Shown here in pieces: positions 46,405 through 55,389 of a stretch of 64,000 nucleotides of DNA. This DNA is from Pseudosulfitobacter pseudonitzschiae (GTDB lineage: Bacteria; Pseudomonadota; Alphaproteobacteria; Rhodobacterales; Rhodobacteraceae). Numbering within the stretch: position 1 is the first letter of the stretch; each line of letters starts with the position of its first letter. The notes under the pieces were generated by a model. It made no database searches, was not told the DNA's origin, and saw nothing but the letters and a program-made list of their open reading frames with translations. Position numbers and translations under genes: made by a program. The stretch lies in contig NZ_CP022418.1 in the NCBI RefSeq assembly GCF_002222635.1, positions 1 to 64,000 of the forward strand, given 5' to 3'.

Positions 46405-47070
46405 ATGATCAACACGCAGATCCTTGGTGACGAGAGTGACAAGACAACCGGCTGGCGCGGTTCGCGCGAAGTCTGGCTGGCGGCGGCAAAGCAGGCTTTT
46501 CTTGAGACCGGCCTTGATGCTGTGAAAATTCAGCCGTTGGCCAATCAGATGTCATTGTCCCGAACCAGTTTTTACTGGTTCTTCAAGGATCGAAAGGCGT
46601 TGCTGGACGCTCTTCTTGAAGATTGGGAGGCCAAGAATACTGGCGCCTTTGTCGGCGCATGCGAGGCCTATGCCGAGACAATCACAGAGGCGATCTTAAA
46701 CCTGATCGTGGTCTTTCACGACGGGGATCTATTCGAGCCGCAACTGGACTTCGCAGTGCGCGGGTGGGCCCGTCAGTCGGATGCTGTAATGGTTCGGGTC
46801 AATGCTGCAGATGAACGCCGCCTAGCCGTTATCCGCGCAATGTTCGAGCGATTCGGTTATGCCCCGCATGAAGCGGATGTCAGGGCGCGAACCGTCTACC
46901 TGACCCAGATCGGCTATATCTCCATGCAGGTGAACGAAGAGCCGGCAATCCGCATGGCGCGGGTTCCGGGATACGTTCAAACCTTTTCCGGGAAAGCGCC
47001 CACCGACAGCGAGCTGGCCCGGTTCCATGCCCGGCTGAAATTCGACCCGATGGAACTGACCGACACCTGA
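46405..47070 (+). CDS. TetR-family transcriptional regulator
   Basis: A 221-residue TetR protein. Its helix-turn-helix is AKQAFLETGLDAVKIQPLAN followed by MSLSRTSFYWFFKDRKALLD, and the rest is helical. It is divergent from the demethylase-like flavoprotein and is its probable regulator through the inverted repeats between them. The start is uncertain: the ATG at 46405 has GTAGGAG, but only one base away; a TTG at 46369 is the only upstream alternative. Confidence 0.82.
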   Translation: MINTQILGDESDKTTGWRGSREVWLAAAKQAFLETGLDAVKIQPLANQMSLSRTSFYWFFKDRKALLDALLEDWEAKNTGAFVGACEAYAETITEAILNLIVVFHDGDLFEPQLDFAVRGWARQSDAVMVRVNAADERRLAVIRAMFERFGYAPHEADVRARTVYLTQIGYISMQVNEEPAIRMARVPGYVQTFSGKAPTDSELARFHARLKFDPMELTDT

Positions 47071-47165
47071 CAGCGCCTTTCCGGCCCTGATGTCATCTAC
47101 GGGTTGACCCACGGCAAACGTGGCGCCCGCGTCGAGAAGCATCGTGTCGATGCTGGATTTCTGGC

Positions 47166-48080
47166 CTACAAGCTATGGCACGATGCAGTATGGGTCGGAA
47201 CCTGGCTAATGCGGTTTAGCCTCGCGGCATCTCTCGATGGCGGCAGGCCGAATTGCCGGGCGTACTCGCGACTAAACTGCGAGGGGCTTTCATAGCCCAC
47301 CCCAAAGGCGACCGAGGTGGTACTGGCTTCTCCCGCAATCAGAAGCGCCCGTGCGTGCAGCAGCCGCACATGCTTCTGGTACTGGAGCGGGGAAAGGGCC
47401 GTCACTGCCTTGAAATGACGGTGAAACGCGGACACGCTGAGCGCCGCCATCTCCGCTAATGTCTCGACGCGCATGGGTTCGGCAAAGTTCTTTCTGATCC
47501 ACTGAATGGCAACATAGATGCGTGCCAAGGCTGTGTCAGGCGTCGCGATGTCCCGCAGCATCCAGCCCATTGGCCCTTGCAGGACGCGAAACAGGATCTC
47601 GCGCTCGTAGGCTGGGGCGAGGGCCGCGATCTCGTCGGGGCGCTCCATCAAGCGCAGCATGCGAAGCCAGGTATCCAGCAACTCCGGCGTGACCGGCGCA
47701 ACCGAGAAACCCGGATCGTAGAGAGCACCCCCGGCAGGTTTGGGCAGATCGGCCAGCAGGTCCGCGACACTTGCAGGCGTCAGCGTCAGGCTGATCGCCA
47801 GATAGGGCTTCCCCGTCGAGGACGGATGAATTGAGCCGATTGCGGGCAAGTCGACAGACATGACGAAGTAGGTCGCAGGGTCATAGCGCAAGGTTTGGTC
47901 GCCGACCGTCATGGTCTTGGATCCGTTCAGAATAAGGTTCACCATCGGGTCGTAGACCGCGGCAAGCTGGTGATCCGGAATCGCGCCCTGCACCATGGCG
48001 ACGCGCGGGATACCCGTTTCGGTCCGGCGGTTCTCGGCCCGCGCGGCGAGATATCTGAGTTCTTGAAGCTGCGTTTCCAT
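47166..48080 (-). CDS. AraC-family transcriptional regulator
   Basis: A 304-residue protein: N-terminal AraC-type ligand domain of the AraC_N/DUF type (residues about 20-170) and two C-terminal helix-turn-helices (AEMAALSVSAFHRHFKAVT, then EASTTSVAFGVGYESPSQFS). The ATG at 48080 is chosen because the reading frame upstream of it overlaps the divergent promoter region and is not protein-like. It faces the SDR-VOC-SnoaL operon, and AraC regulators of this kind usually act on the divergent neighbour. Confidence 0.88.
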   Translation of the reverse strand: METQLQELRYLAARAENRRTETGIPRVAMVQGAIPDHQLAAVYDPMVNLILNGSKTMTVGDQTLRYDPATYFVMSVDLPAIGSIHPSSTGKPYLAISLTLTPASVADLLADLPKPAGGALYDPGFSVAPVTPELLDTWLRMLRLMERPDEIAALAPAYEREILFRVLQGPMGWMLRDIATPDTALARIYVAIQWIRKNFAEPMRVETLAEMAALSVSAFHRHFKAVTALSPLQYQKHVRLLHARALLIAGEASTTSVAFGVGYESPSQFSREYARQFGLPPSRDAARLNRISQVPTHTASCHSL

Positions 48081-48213
48081 GAACGCACTTCTGCCACCAG
48101 TCCGGCAAGACCTCAACGTGAAAGTAGGAATAGGCAAGTTTTGGGGGGGATCGGGTGAGCAGGTGCATCGCTCGGCGGCTATCTCATTCTCATATGATCG
48201 AAGGAACATCGAA

Positions 48214-48957
48214 ATGAGCATCGTTATCATCACCGGCGGAAGTCGCGGCCTCGGGGCCAGCACCGCTATCCAATGTGCCAATCGCGGCATGGGGGTCATC
48301 CTGACCTACAACAACAATTCGGACGCCGCCCAAAGGGTCGTCGCGACAATCGAGGCATCGGGCGGCAAGGCTGTCGCCCTGAAGCTCGATGTGGCCGACA
48401 GCGCCAGCTTTGCGGATTTCCGCGACGCCGTGTCTGATCGCTTGGCTGAAAAGTGGAAAACCGAAAGGTTCGATGCCCTCGTCAACAACGCGGGATATGG
48501 GACCTACGAACCGATGGAGACTGTCACCGAAGAGGCGTTCGACGGCCTGTTCCGGGTTCACCTGAAGGGGCCTTTTTTTCTGACGCAGGTGCTGCTTCCG
48601 CTGATGGCTGACGGGGGCCACATCGTGAACCTGACAAGCGCGACCAGCCGCGTGGCCACTGGCGGCGTCGCACCCTATGCCGCGTTCAAGGGCGGGCTGG
48701 AGGTGCTGACCCGTTACATGGCCAAGGAGTTCGGGGCGCGCGGCATCCGCGCCAACTCTGTCGCGCCAGGGCCGATCCGCACGGAACTTGGTGGCGGGTT
48801 GAACGACGCATTCGAAACCCTGCTTGCCGGACAGACCGCGCTCGGCCGCGTAGGCGAGCCGGACGACGTCGGCTGCATGGTCGCAGGGCTACTTTCGGAC
48901 GACAATCGCTGGGTCAACGCCCAGAACATCGAAATCGGCGGCGGCTACATCATCTGA
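48214..48957 (+). CDS. Short-chain dehydrogenase/reductase
   Basis: A 247-residue classical SDR: TGGSRGLGAS at residues 7-16, NNAGYG, catalytic Ser in LTSATSRVA and the tyrosine-lysine pair in YAAFK. The C terminus ends IEIGGGYII. The ATG at 48214 has AAGGA upstream; the frame is open much further 5', but that part lies in the divergent promoter region. It is the first gene of a four-gene run under the AraC regulator. Confidence 0.88.
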   Translation: MSIVIITGGSRGLGASTAIQCANRGMGVILTYNNNSDAAQRVVATIEASGGKAVALKLDVADSASFADFRDAVSDRLAEKWKTERFDALVNNAGYGTYEPMETVTEEAFDGLFRVHLKGPFFLTQVLLPLMADGGHIVNLTSATSRVATGGVAPYAAFKGGLEVLTRYMAKEFGARGIRANSVAPGPIRTELGGGLNDAFETLLAGQTALGRVGEPDDVGCMVAGLLSDDNRWVNAQNIEIGGGYII

Positions 48958-48967
48958 GGAGATCTCC

Positions 48968-49369
48968 ATGCTCGACCACATCTTTCTGACTGTCAGCGAT
49001 ACCGCACGCTCAACTTCTTTTTATGAGCGGGTCCTGCCAGTCCTCGGAATCACCGTCCGCCACGATTACGATGGCAGCGAGGGCCCGGCTGGGCATCCCG
49101 ACCTTAAGGGCTTCGGCGCAGGTGGCAAAGTTTTCTTCTGGCTGCGGCAGGGCTCCCCTGCACCCGGCGCAGTGCATGTCGGCTTTGCCGCCACCTCCGA
49201 AGCCATGGTGCGCGCGGCCCACGCCGAGGCGCTCGCTGCAGGGGCGGCTGAAATCCATACTCCTGGCCCACAACTCCACTACGATCCGCGCTACTACGCG
49301 GCGCAAGTGCGCGACCCAGACGGCTACAGCCTCGAGTTCGTCTACAAGAGCTGGCAGCATGAGGATTAA
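48968..49369 (+). CDS. VOC-family (glyoxalase/dioxygenase superfamily) protein
   Basis: A 133-residue protein with the paired beta-alpha-beta-beta-beta motifs of the vicinal-oxygen-chelate fold. It starts MLDHIFLTVSDTARSTSFYE and has DPRYYAAQVRDPDGYSLEFV near the end; the His and Glu metal positions (DHI, LEF) are kept. VOC proteins include glyoxalases, epimerases and resistance proteins; this one cannot be placed further. It lies 10 bases after the SDR. Confidence 0.82.
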   Translation: MLDHIFLTVSDTARSTSFYERVLPVLGITVRHDYDGSEGPAGHPDLKGFGAGGKVFFWLRQGSPAPGAVHVGFAATSEAMVRAAHAEALAAGAAEIHTPGPQLHYDPRYYAAQVRDPDGYSLEFVYKSWQHED

Positions 49370-49373
49370 TGCG

Positions 49374-49712
49374 ATGAAATCCGGGATGCAGGAGACTGCC
49401 ACCGCATTGATCGCGGCCACCAATGCCTTCGACGTGGATACGGCCCTGGCGCTGTTCGCCATCGATACGATGATCGACGATCCGTCGACAGGCCACAGGT
49501 TCGAGGGCCGCGCAGGCGTTCGTGACTACGTTGAACGATTTTTCGTCGGATATCACACTGTAACCCGCATCCTCTCTCTCGAAGAGATGGGCGCGAACCG
49601 TGCCCGGCTGCGTGTCGATTTCACGGGGGGTTTCGGCCACGAGATCGGGCACCTCGACCTGACGATCGACGCCGCCGGGCTGATCACGCGCATAGATGCA
49701 GACCTCGAATAG
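49374..49712 (+). CDS. SnoaL/NTF2-like protein
   Basis: A 112-residue protein with the cone-shaped NTF2/SnoaL pattern: N-terminal helices (ATALIAATNAFDVDTALALF), a strand with DDPSTGHRFEGRAGVRDYVERFF, and a closing sheet ending in LITRIDADLE. Members include isomerases, cyclases and ligand-binding proteins. The ATG at 49374 is taken because GAGG is nine bases upstream; it starts five bases after the VOC stop. Confidence 0.75.
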   Translation: MKSGMQETATALIAATNAFDVDTALALFAIDTMIDDPSTGHRFEGRAGVRDYVERFFVGYHTVTRILSLEEMGANRARLRVDFTGGFGHEIGHLDLTIDAAGLITRIDADLE

Positions 49713-49728
49713 ACCCTAGGAAACCATA

Positions 49729-50721
49729 ATGACCAACCTCATGATCTACGGAGCCGCCGGCTATACTGGCGCCATGGTGGCAGAGCATGCCGCCTCGTCG
49801 GGCCACGGCCTTTTGCTTGCTGGACGTGAAAAAGACCGAATGAGGCTTCAAGCGCTGGCCGAGCGTTACGGTGCGGACATCAGGCTGTTCTCGCTGGACG
49901 ATCCGGATGCCGTCGCGGCGGGCCTCGATGGCGTTTCAGTGGTGCTGAATGCCGCTGGGCCCTTCGGTAATACGGCCAAGCCCCTTATGTCGGCCGCGAT
50001 CAGCGCCGGAGTACATTACCTCGATTTTTCGGCCGAACTCGACACATATCGCGAAGCTTTGGCGCTTGATAATACCGCCCGAGAAGCCGATGTCATGCTC
50101 CTGCCGGGCAGCGGCGGAAGCGTCGCCATGCTGGGAAGCCTCGCGGGACATGCCGTTGCGCGGGTCACGGCTCCACAGAAGATCAGCATCGCGCTGCATG
50201 TAGCAGGATCAATGTCGAGAGGTTCGGCGATCAGTGCAAGTCAGGGCATCGCACCGGCAACATTGCATCTTGTTCAGGGTGAATTTGTCAAACGCAGCCC
50301 GGAAGATGTGCGCGAGTTTGATTTCGGCTCCGGGCCGCTGTCATCCTTTCCGGTGACGCTGCCCGACCTGCTGACCATCCACCATGCGACCAGCGTGCCC
50401 GACGTTGAAACTTTCGTCCACGTCACAGCCGGCTCATTTCCGACAGGCGAGGTGCAGGATCTGCCCGTGGGGCCCAGTGTCGAGGAGCGTATAGAGAGCC
50501 GGTATCATGCGTCGGTCGAAGTCATCGCCGCGGACGGCACGGTGGTGCGCTCGGCGCTCGATACGGTGAACAGATACACCTTCACAGCATTGGCAGCAGC
50601 GGAAGCGGCCCGGCGTGTACTTGAAGGTGAGGTTCGGGTCGGCTTCCAGACACCCAGCGGGCTGTTCGGTCATGGCTTTGCCGTGACCATCGCCGATACG
50701 CGGATCGTGGATGTCGAATAG
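49729..50721 (+). CDS. Saccharopine dehydrogenase-like NAD(P)-binding protein
   Basis: A 330-residue protein. The N-terminal Rossmann motif MIYGAAGYTGAMVAEHAA and the segments LFSLDDPDAVAAGLDGVSVV and LNAAGPFG are typical of the saccharopine dehydrogenase NADP-binding family, whose bacterial members include trans-acting enoyl reductases. It is the last gene of the AraC-linked run, and converges with the VOC gene on the other strand. Confidence 0.82.
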   Translation: MTNLMIYGAAGYTGAMVAEHAASSGHGLLLAGREKDRMRLQALAERYGADIRLFSLDDPDAVAAGLDGVSVVLNAAGPFGNTAKPLMSAAISAGVHYLDFSAELDTYREALALDNTAREADVMLLPGSGGSVAMLGSLAGHAVARVTAPQKISIALHVAGSMSRGSAISASQGIAPATLHLVQGEFVKRSPEDVREFDFGSGPLSSFPVTLPDLLTIHHATSVPDVETFVHVTAGSFPTGEVQDLPVGPSVEERIESRYHASVEVIAADGTVVRSALDTVNRYTFTALAAAEAARRVLEGEVRVGFQTPSGLFGHGFAVTIADTRIVDVE

Positions 50722-50796
50722 CGGCGTCAACCGGCATGGCGGAGCAAACCTTGTCTTTAAGGCCGCCCCGTCGCATTTGTATCATCATCTCCGATG

Positions 50797-51195
50797 TTAT
50801 TCCGTCTGACAGACGGCCTCGATATTGTTGCCATCAGGGTCCAGCACATAAGCTGCGTAATATCGTGCGTGGTAGCGTTCGCGAATGCCCGGCCCGCCAT
50901 TCTCTGTACCGCCATTGGCGAGCGCCGCGACATGAAATGCCCGCACCCCATCATGGGTGTCTGCGGTCAGGGCGACATGGATCGGGCACCTCGCTTCCTT
51001 CTGCTCATGAACCCAAAGGCTGGGGTAGCCATTCCTGCCAAACCCGTGTCTTGCGCCGCCATGTGCGGTGCGCGTCGGCTCAATGCTGCGGACCAGCGAA
51101 AGACCTAGTGGCTTCAGAACAGCTTCATAGAAGTGCCGCGACCGCTCTGCGTCAGCGACGGGGAACTCCACGTGGTTGATGATGTTCTTGGACAT
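50797..51195 (-). CDS. VOC-family (glyoxalase/bleomycin-resistance type) protein
   Basis: A 132-residue vicinal-oxygen-chelate protein: INHVEFPVADAERSRHFYE at the N terminus, HVALTADTHDGVRAFH in the middle and YYAAYVLDPDGNNIEAV at the end, giving the His/Glu metal positions. The ATG at 51195 follows AGGGG by nine bases. It lies 14 bases after the SDR gene on the same strand. Confidence 0.85.
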   Translation of the reverse strand: MSKNIINHVEFPVADAERSRHFYEAVLKPLGLSLVRSIEPTRTAHGGARHGFGRNGYPSLWVHEQKEARCPIHVALTADTHDGVRAFHVAALANGGTENGGPGIRERYHARYYAAYVLDPDGNNIEAVCQTE

Positions 51196-51209
51196 GGTCG
51201 GCACCCCTT

Positions 51210-51953
51210 TCAGGTCTGTGAAGCGCCACCATCGGCGAACATCTCGATACCGTTGACGTAGCTGGCGGCATCGCTGGCAAGGAAGGCGGCCACTTCCGCG
51301 ATTTCCTCGGGCTCCCCAATGCGGCCTATCGGGCTCTTTTCTGTGAGAAAGGCAAGAGCCTCTGCCGCGTGCTCGCCAAAGGCATTACGCAACGACTGCG
51401 TATTCGTCGGGCCTGGGCTGACGATGTTGATACGGATGCCAGTGCCCTTGAGGTCACTGACCCAGCTTCTCATCAGGTTGCGTACGGCCGCCTTGGTGGC
51501 GCCATAGATGCTCATGGTAGGGCCGGGGTCGATCGAGGATGTCGAACCGACGATGACGATGGAAGCTCCCGCCTTCATCAGCGGCAGTGCGCCCTGCACG
51601 GTGAAGACGATCCCTTTCACGTTTGTGTTGAACTGCCGATCGTAGTCTGCCTCGGTGATCTTTCCGAGTGGGGCGTGCAGTCCAAGTCCGGCATTGGCGA
51701 CGAGGGTATGGATCTGACCGAAGCTGTTGCCAATCTCGGCGTACAATGCCTCCAGGCTGGCGGGGCTGGAAACATCGGCGGTGAGGCCTGCCGCATCACC
51801 GTCCAGTTCCTGTACGGCGCGATCAAGTGCATCCTTTTGGCGCCCCGTGATGATGACGCGCATGCCCTGCGTCGCCAGCCTGCGGGCAATGGCAAAGCCA
51901 ATTCCACTGCTTCCGCCTGTTACGACGGCAATCTTTCTGTCTGTTCTGCTCAC
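51210..51953 (-). CDS. Short-chain dehydrogenase/reductase
   Basis: A 247-residue classical SDR: TGGSSGIGFA at residues 12-21, NAGLGLHAP, Ser in VGSTSSIDPG, YGATK as catalytic pair and SYVNGIEMFADGG at the end. A basic residue in strand two (GRQKD) suggests NADP. It heads a two-gene operon with the VOC protein and is divergent from a TetR gene across a well-formed promoter-operator. Confidence 0.88.
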   Translation of the reverse strand: MSRTDRKIAVVTGGSSGIGFAIARRLATQGMRVIITGRQKDALDRAVQELDGDAAGLTADVSSPASLEALYAEIGNSFGQIHTLVANAGLGLHAPLGKITEADYDRQFNTNVKGIVFTVQGALPLMKAGASIVIVGSTSSIDPGPTMSIYGATKAAVRNLMRSWVSDLKGTGIRINIVSPGPTNTQSLRNAFGEHAAEALAFLTEKSPIGRIGEPEEIAEVAAFLASDAASYVNGIEMFADGGASQT

Positions 51954-51979
51954 GGGGTTATTCCTTGTATGTATCCCCT

Positions 51980-52009
51980 ATAATAGTGACCACTACAAGC
52001 AAAGATCAA
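51980..52009 (-). promoter_or_regulatory. Promoter of the SDR-VOC operon with overlapping operator
   Basis: On the minus strand TTGATC and TATTAT are separated by 18 bases, directly upstream of the SDR start. Between and over them lies TAGTG, two bases, CACTA (51984-51995), a perfect inverted repeat where a repressor would block polymerase. On the plus strand a TATAAT at 51979-51984 overlaps the same operator, so the divergent TetR gene could control both directions. Confidence 0.6.
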
Positions 52010-52065
52010 GGGGCCTTGAGCAATACTGTAGCGATTGCTATTGAGGCGTCAGATAAGAGGAAACA

Positions 52066-52656
52066 ATGCCGGACACTAGGAGGCAGCGCCGTCCCAGGCG
52101 GGAGTTTGATCGCGACGCGGGCGTTGCGAAAGCCCAGGCATTGTTTCACGCCCGGGGCTACGATGGCGTCGGCGTCGCAGCCCTGACCGAGGCCCTGGAT
52201 ATCAACCCACCCAGTCTCTACACCGCTTATGGCAGTAAGCTGGGGCTCTTCGAGCGCGCCATGGAGCGCTACGTCAGCGAACAGGCTCTCCCGCTCGGGG
52301 ATGTCTTTCGTGAAGGCAGACCGCTGGGCGAGGCCATCGCGCAACTCTTCGCCGCAGCCGCAGATCAGTACAGTCGGAATTCGGCCTGTCCAGGCTGCTT
52401 GGTCACAGAAGGCGCGCGGGCAGCAGACCCGGATGCGCGGGCGGCCGCCCTGAAGGTTGCGCAGCAGATGACACAGGCTATCAATGCCGCGATCGCACTA
52501 CGCTCCCCAGATATGGCGGACAGGCTGACCGATTTTGTTGTGACCACCTTGCGCGGTTTTTCGGCCGCGGCTTATGCGGGCCTTGCACCCGAGAGGCTGA
52601 AGCGCGTCGCAGAGCTCTCGGGTGAGCTGCTAATCAAAGAATTGGACAGAGCTTGA
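52066..52656 (+). CDS. TetR-family transcriptional regulator
   Basis: A 196-residue TetR protein: basic N terminus, helix-turn-helix with AQALFHARGYDGVGVAALTE and NPPSLYTAYGSKLGLFERA, then a TetR_C domain with a Cys in SACPGCLV. The latter resembles the group that senses reactive or oxidised compounds through the C-x-x-C pair. GAGG lies just before the ATG. It is divergent from the SDR-VOC operon and probably represses it. Confidence 0.85.
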   Translation: MPDTRRQRRPRREFDRDAGVAKAQALFHARGYDGVGVAALTEALDINPPSLYTAYGSKLGLFERAMERYVSEQALPLGDVFREGRPLGEAIAQLFAAAADQYSRNSACPGCLVTEGARAADPDARAAALKVAQQMTQAINAAIALRSPDMADRLTDFVVTTLRGFSAAAYAGLAPERLKRVAELSGELLIKELDRA

Positions 52657-52725
52657 CTGGAAGGTTGGGCAACCGCGCGCGCCGCTTCATGAGGCTTCGT
52701 CGCGGCAGCAGGCAGGCCATGGCGC

Positions 52726-53095
52726 CTATCGGTGCCTCACTCTCTTGACCTTGGCACTCCGGTATTCGGCGGTGGCATGTGTCAGGCTCGCACGCGTTTC
52801 CAGCAAGAACACCGTCACGGCTTTCTGCATAGGCAGCAGGCCTTTTCCCAAAAGCATCGTGACATAGAAACCGTGCCGCCACCGAACATGCCTAAGCACT
52901 CCACCTACTCCAGGATCATGGGACCGGGTCGAAACGCGTCGGCGTAGCAATGACGCTGCTGCACTGAGTAGGATAACCACGTGGTTCGCGCAGCGGCAGC
53001 TTATGCTGCTCGTTATCGTTCACCGCTCCGGTGACGACGCGCTTCGGCGTGCCAGCATGGGAGTCCACCGCGTGGATGGTGCGTTTGAATGTCAT
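52726..53095 (-). pseudogene. Broken proline racemase/hydroxyproline epimerase gene
   Basis: Starting at an ATG with an upstream AAAGG site, the protein reads MTFKRTIHAVDSHAG, RVVTGAV, then LPLREPRGYP, all characteristic N-terminal pieces of proline racemases, but about 25 residues between RVVTGAV and LREPRGYP are missing. An in-frame stop follows (at the ME-Q-VEY position) and the frame then shifts: FYVTMLLGKGLLPMQ, TVFLLETRASLTHATAEY and SAKVKRV continue the family in another frame. The catalytic M-C-G-H loop is lost. The gene ends after about 40 percent of the normal 340 residues. It is the fourth member of the XRE-DadA-OCD operon. Confidence 0.82.
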
Positions 53096-53127
53096 GTTCT
53101 CGCCTTTCGCGCTGCCATCCCGCAGGA

Positions 53128-54072
53128 TCACTCGGCCCGGGTGACCTTTTCGGCAATGTAGCTGGCTGTCATCAGGTCCAGATGTGCCCCGCCGCCGTTC
53201 TTGAAGAGGGTGATCTCATCCACTGACTGACGCCCTTTTGCGCTGCCGGAGACGAGATCGTAAAAATCGCCCCGCACGGCCTCTTCGGTGATGACGCCAT
53301 TCGCGATCAGGATCATCAGCTCGCCGATGTGGTGGATTGTGGTGTCGCGACTGTCGACAAACAGCGACGCCGATGAGATCAGCGCATCGTCCGCTTCGCG
53401 CATGTCGGCCTTGAAGGCACCGATCAGGTCCACATGGGTGCCGGGGGTGATCCATTCGGCATTAAGAACGGGCTCACGCGCCATGGTCGCGGCCGAGATT
53501 ATGTCGGCCTTTGCTGCCGCAGTGGGCAGATCGGCCACCGCCGAGATCTCGATGCCGGGCAAAGTGACCGCGTTGGTCAAGGCTTCTGCCTGTTCGGTGC
53601 GGCGGGCCCAGATGTTGATGGTCCTGATCGACGGGAAGACGGCCGTGTAGGCATCGATCAGGCTGCGGGCAACGGTTCCGGCTCCGACGATCAACAGCGT
53701 CTCGCAGTCCGGCCGCGCCAGATAGGTCGCGCCCAGCACGGAGTCCACGGCGGTCTTGAGTTCGGTCACGATCCTACTGTCAATGATCGCGGCAAGTTGC
53801 CCGTGCTCAGGTTCGAACATGAACATCGCGCCCTGGATCGTGGGCAGGCCGGCGGCCGGGTTGGCGCCGAAAACCGTCACCGATTTCACGCCGAAGCCGA
53901 GCCCCTCGATGAAGGCCCCCCGGCTAAGCAACGACCCCTCGGACGGGCCGAGGAAGATGTCACCGACTTGCGCTTTCGGAAGGGCGTGACCCTCGCGCAG
54001 CGCAGCGACCGCCTCGGGCCATGTGACCAGCGGTGCGGCGTCTTCGTATTTGATCGTGCGGGGGGTGATCAT
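53128..54072 (-). CDS. Ornithine cyclodeaminase/mu-crystallin-family protein
   Basis: A 314-residue protein with the OCD fold: N-terminal substrate part including LKTAVDSVLGATYLARP near residue 105, a Rossmann motif LIVGAGTVARSLIDAY, and the C-terminal GRQSVDEITLFKNGG. Besides ornithine cyclisation the family contains Delta1-pyrroline-2-carboxylate reductases and alanine dehydrogenases. Placed after a DadA-like oxidase and before a dead proline-racemase gene, reduction of pyrroline-2-carboxylate to proline is the most probable role. Confidence 0.82.
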   Translation of the reverse strand: MITPRTIKYEDAAPLVTWPEAVAALREGHALPKAQVGDIFLGPSEGSLLSRGAFIEGLGFGVKSVTVFGANPAAGLPTIQGAMFMFEPEHGQLAAIIDSRIVTELKTAVDSVLGATYLARPDCETLLIVGAGTVARSLIDAYTAVFPSIRTINIWARRTEQAEALTNAVTLPGIEISAVADLPTAAAKADIISAATMAREPVLNAEWITPGTHVDLIGAFKADMREADDALISSASLFVDSRDTTIHHIGELMILIANGVITEEAVRGDFYDLVSGSAKGRQSVDEITLFKNGGGAHLDLMTASYIAEKVTRAE

Positions 54073-54108
54073 GGATCTTCTCCTGAGAATTGGTCTGTTT
54101 TTGCGATG

Positions 54109-55389
54109 TCAGATCGGGTCCAGCCATGAGGCAGTGGACGAAACTTCTTGAAGCTCGGTCGCGCCGTTTGTCAGGGCCTGCGCAATCAGGGCACCGCAGC
54201 CAGCGGCCATGGTCCACCCCAGTTGGCCGTGGCCTGCGTTGATCCAGAGGTTGTCACATTTGCGCACACGGCCAAGGTAGGGCGGACCGGCGGGGGTGCT
54301 GGGGCGCTGGCCGGTCCAGAATTGGGCGCTGTCAGGGTCGACCGCTTTGCCGAACAGCCGCGCAACGTAGTCGCGCAAGGCGTCAAGCCGAGCCTCGGGC
54401 AGGGACAGATCATGGCTACCCGCGAACTCCGCAAACGCCGTGACACGGAGCCGACCGTCGTACCTTGCTACGGCCAGCAGCTCGGTTTCATCGACGAAGG
54501 GCAAGCGCGGGATGCGCGACGGGTCGAGGATGGTCCAGGTTCCGGAATATCCTTTGACCGGATAGATATGCGGCGCAAAGCCAAGGGCGCGCGTGAGATT
54601 GGACGTTTCCACGCCGGTGGCCAGAACGACAGCATCCGCCTTGACCTCGCCCTGATCGGTTTCGACACCGGTGATCGTGCCGCCATGCCGGGTAAAGCCT
54701 GTCACCCGGGTGTCAAACCGAAACGTCACGGCATGGTCGCGCGCCAGCACCTCGGCGGCCTGGCACGTAAACTGGTGACAATCGCCAACCGAGTCGATCG
54801 GGCTGTAAATACCCCCGGCAAGTTTGTCCGCAGCGAGGGCCAAGGCCGGTTCGCGTTCGATCAAGGACGCGCGATCCAGCACCACCATCCCGCCGTGTAG
54901 GTCAGCGTTGCCGCCTCGAACAGACGCCGCGTGTTCGCGGAACTGGTCCTCGTTCTGAAACAGGTAGAGCCCGCCTTCATGACGCACCAGATCATCCAAC
55001 CCAAGCCGAATTGCCAAATCTCGGGTCACCTCGCGGCTCATCCGGCTGAGCCGTTGCAGCTTGTACGTGTTGCGGGCATGAGCCGAGGCGGTGCAGTGAC
55101 ACAGGAAGCGTGCGCCCCACGACCACAACGCAGGGTCCGCATATTTGGTCACCCGCACGCCAGGTTCGCGATGGGCTATGGCGCGCAGCATTGACCCGAT
55201 AGCCGACGGCCCAGCCCATGCCGAAGCATGTCCTACGGCGAGAATACCCGCATTCGCACGGCTGCAGACCTCGGCCGGGCCGGTGGAGGCATCAACGACC
55301 GTCACGCGATGCCCCTGCAACGCAAGCGCCGCAGCACTGGCGACGCCGACGACACCGGCGCCGACGATGACCACATTCCGCCCTTTCAT
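54109..55389 (-). CDS. FAD-dependent D-amino-acid dehydrogenase (DadA-like)
   Basis: A 426-residue membrane-associated type flavoprotein of the DAO family: Rossmann motif VVIVGAGVVGVASAAALAL at the N terminus, VVDASTGPAEVCSRANAG, and a C-terminal GHGQLGWTMAAGCGALIA. DadA-type enzymes oxidise D-amino acids, including D-hydroxyproline, to imino acids. The ATG at 55389 overlaps the regulator's stop by four bases. With the OCD protein it suggests oxidation of a D-imino acid and reuse of the product. Confidence 0.88.
   Translation of the reverse strand: MKGRNVVIVGAGVVGVASAAALALQGHRVTVVDASTGPAEVCSRANAGILAVGHASAWAGPSAIGSMLRAIAHREPGVRVTKYADPALWSWGARFLCHCTASAHARNTYKLQRLSRMSREVTRDLAIRLGLDDLVRHEGGLYLFQNEDQFREHAASVRGGNADLHGGMVVLDRASLIEREPALALAADKLAGGIYSPIDSVGDCHQFTCQAAEVLARDHAVTFRFDTRVTGFTRHGGTITGVETDQGEVKADAVVLATGVETSNLTRALGFAPHIYPVKGYSGTWTILDPSRIPRLPFVDETELLAVARYDGRLRVTAFAEFAGSHDLSLPEARLDALRDYVARLFGKAVDPDSAQFWTGQRPSTPAGPPYLGRVRKCDNLWINAGHGQLGWTMAAGCGALIAQALTNGATELQEVSSTASWLDPI

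Noticed and set aside
47071-47165. Protein-like plus-strand stretch between the TetR and AraC genes
   Set aside because: Too short, without start signal, and continues only by overlapping the AraC gene; no family recognised.
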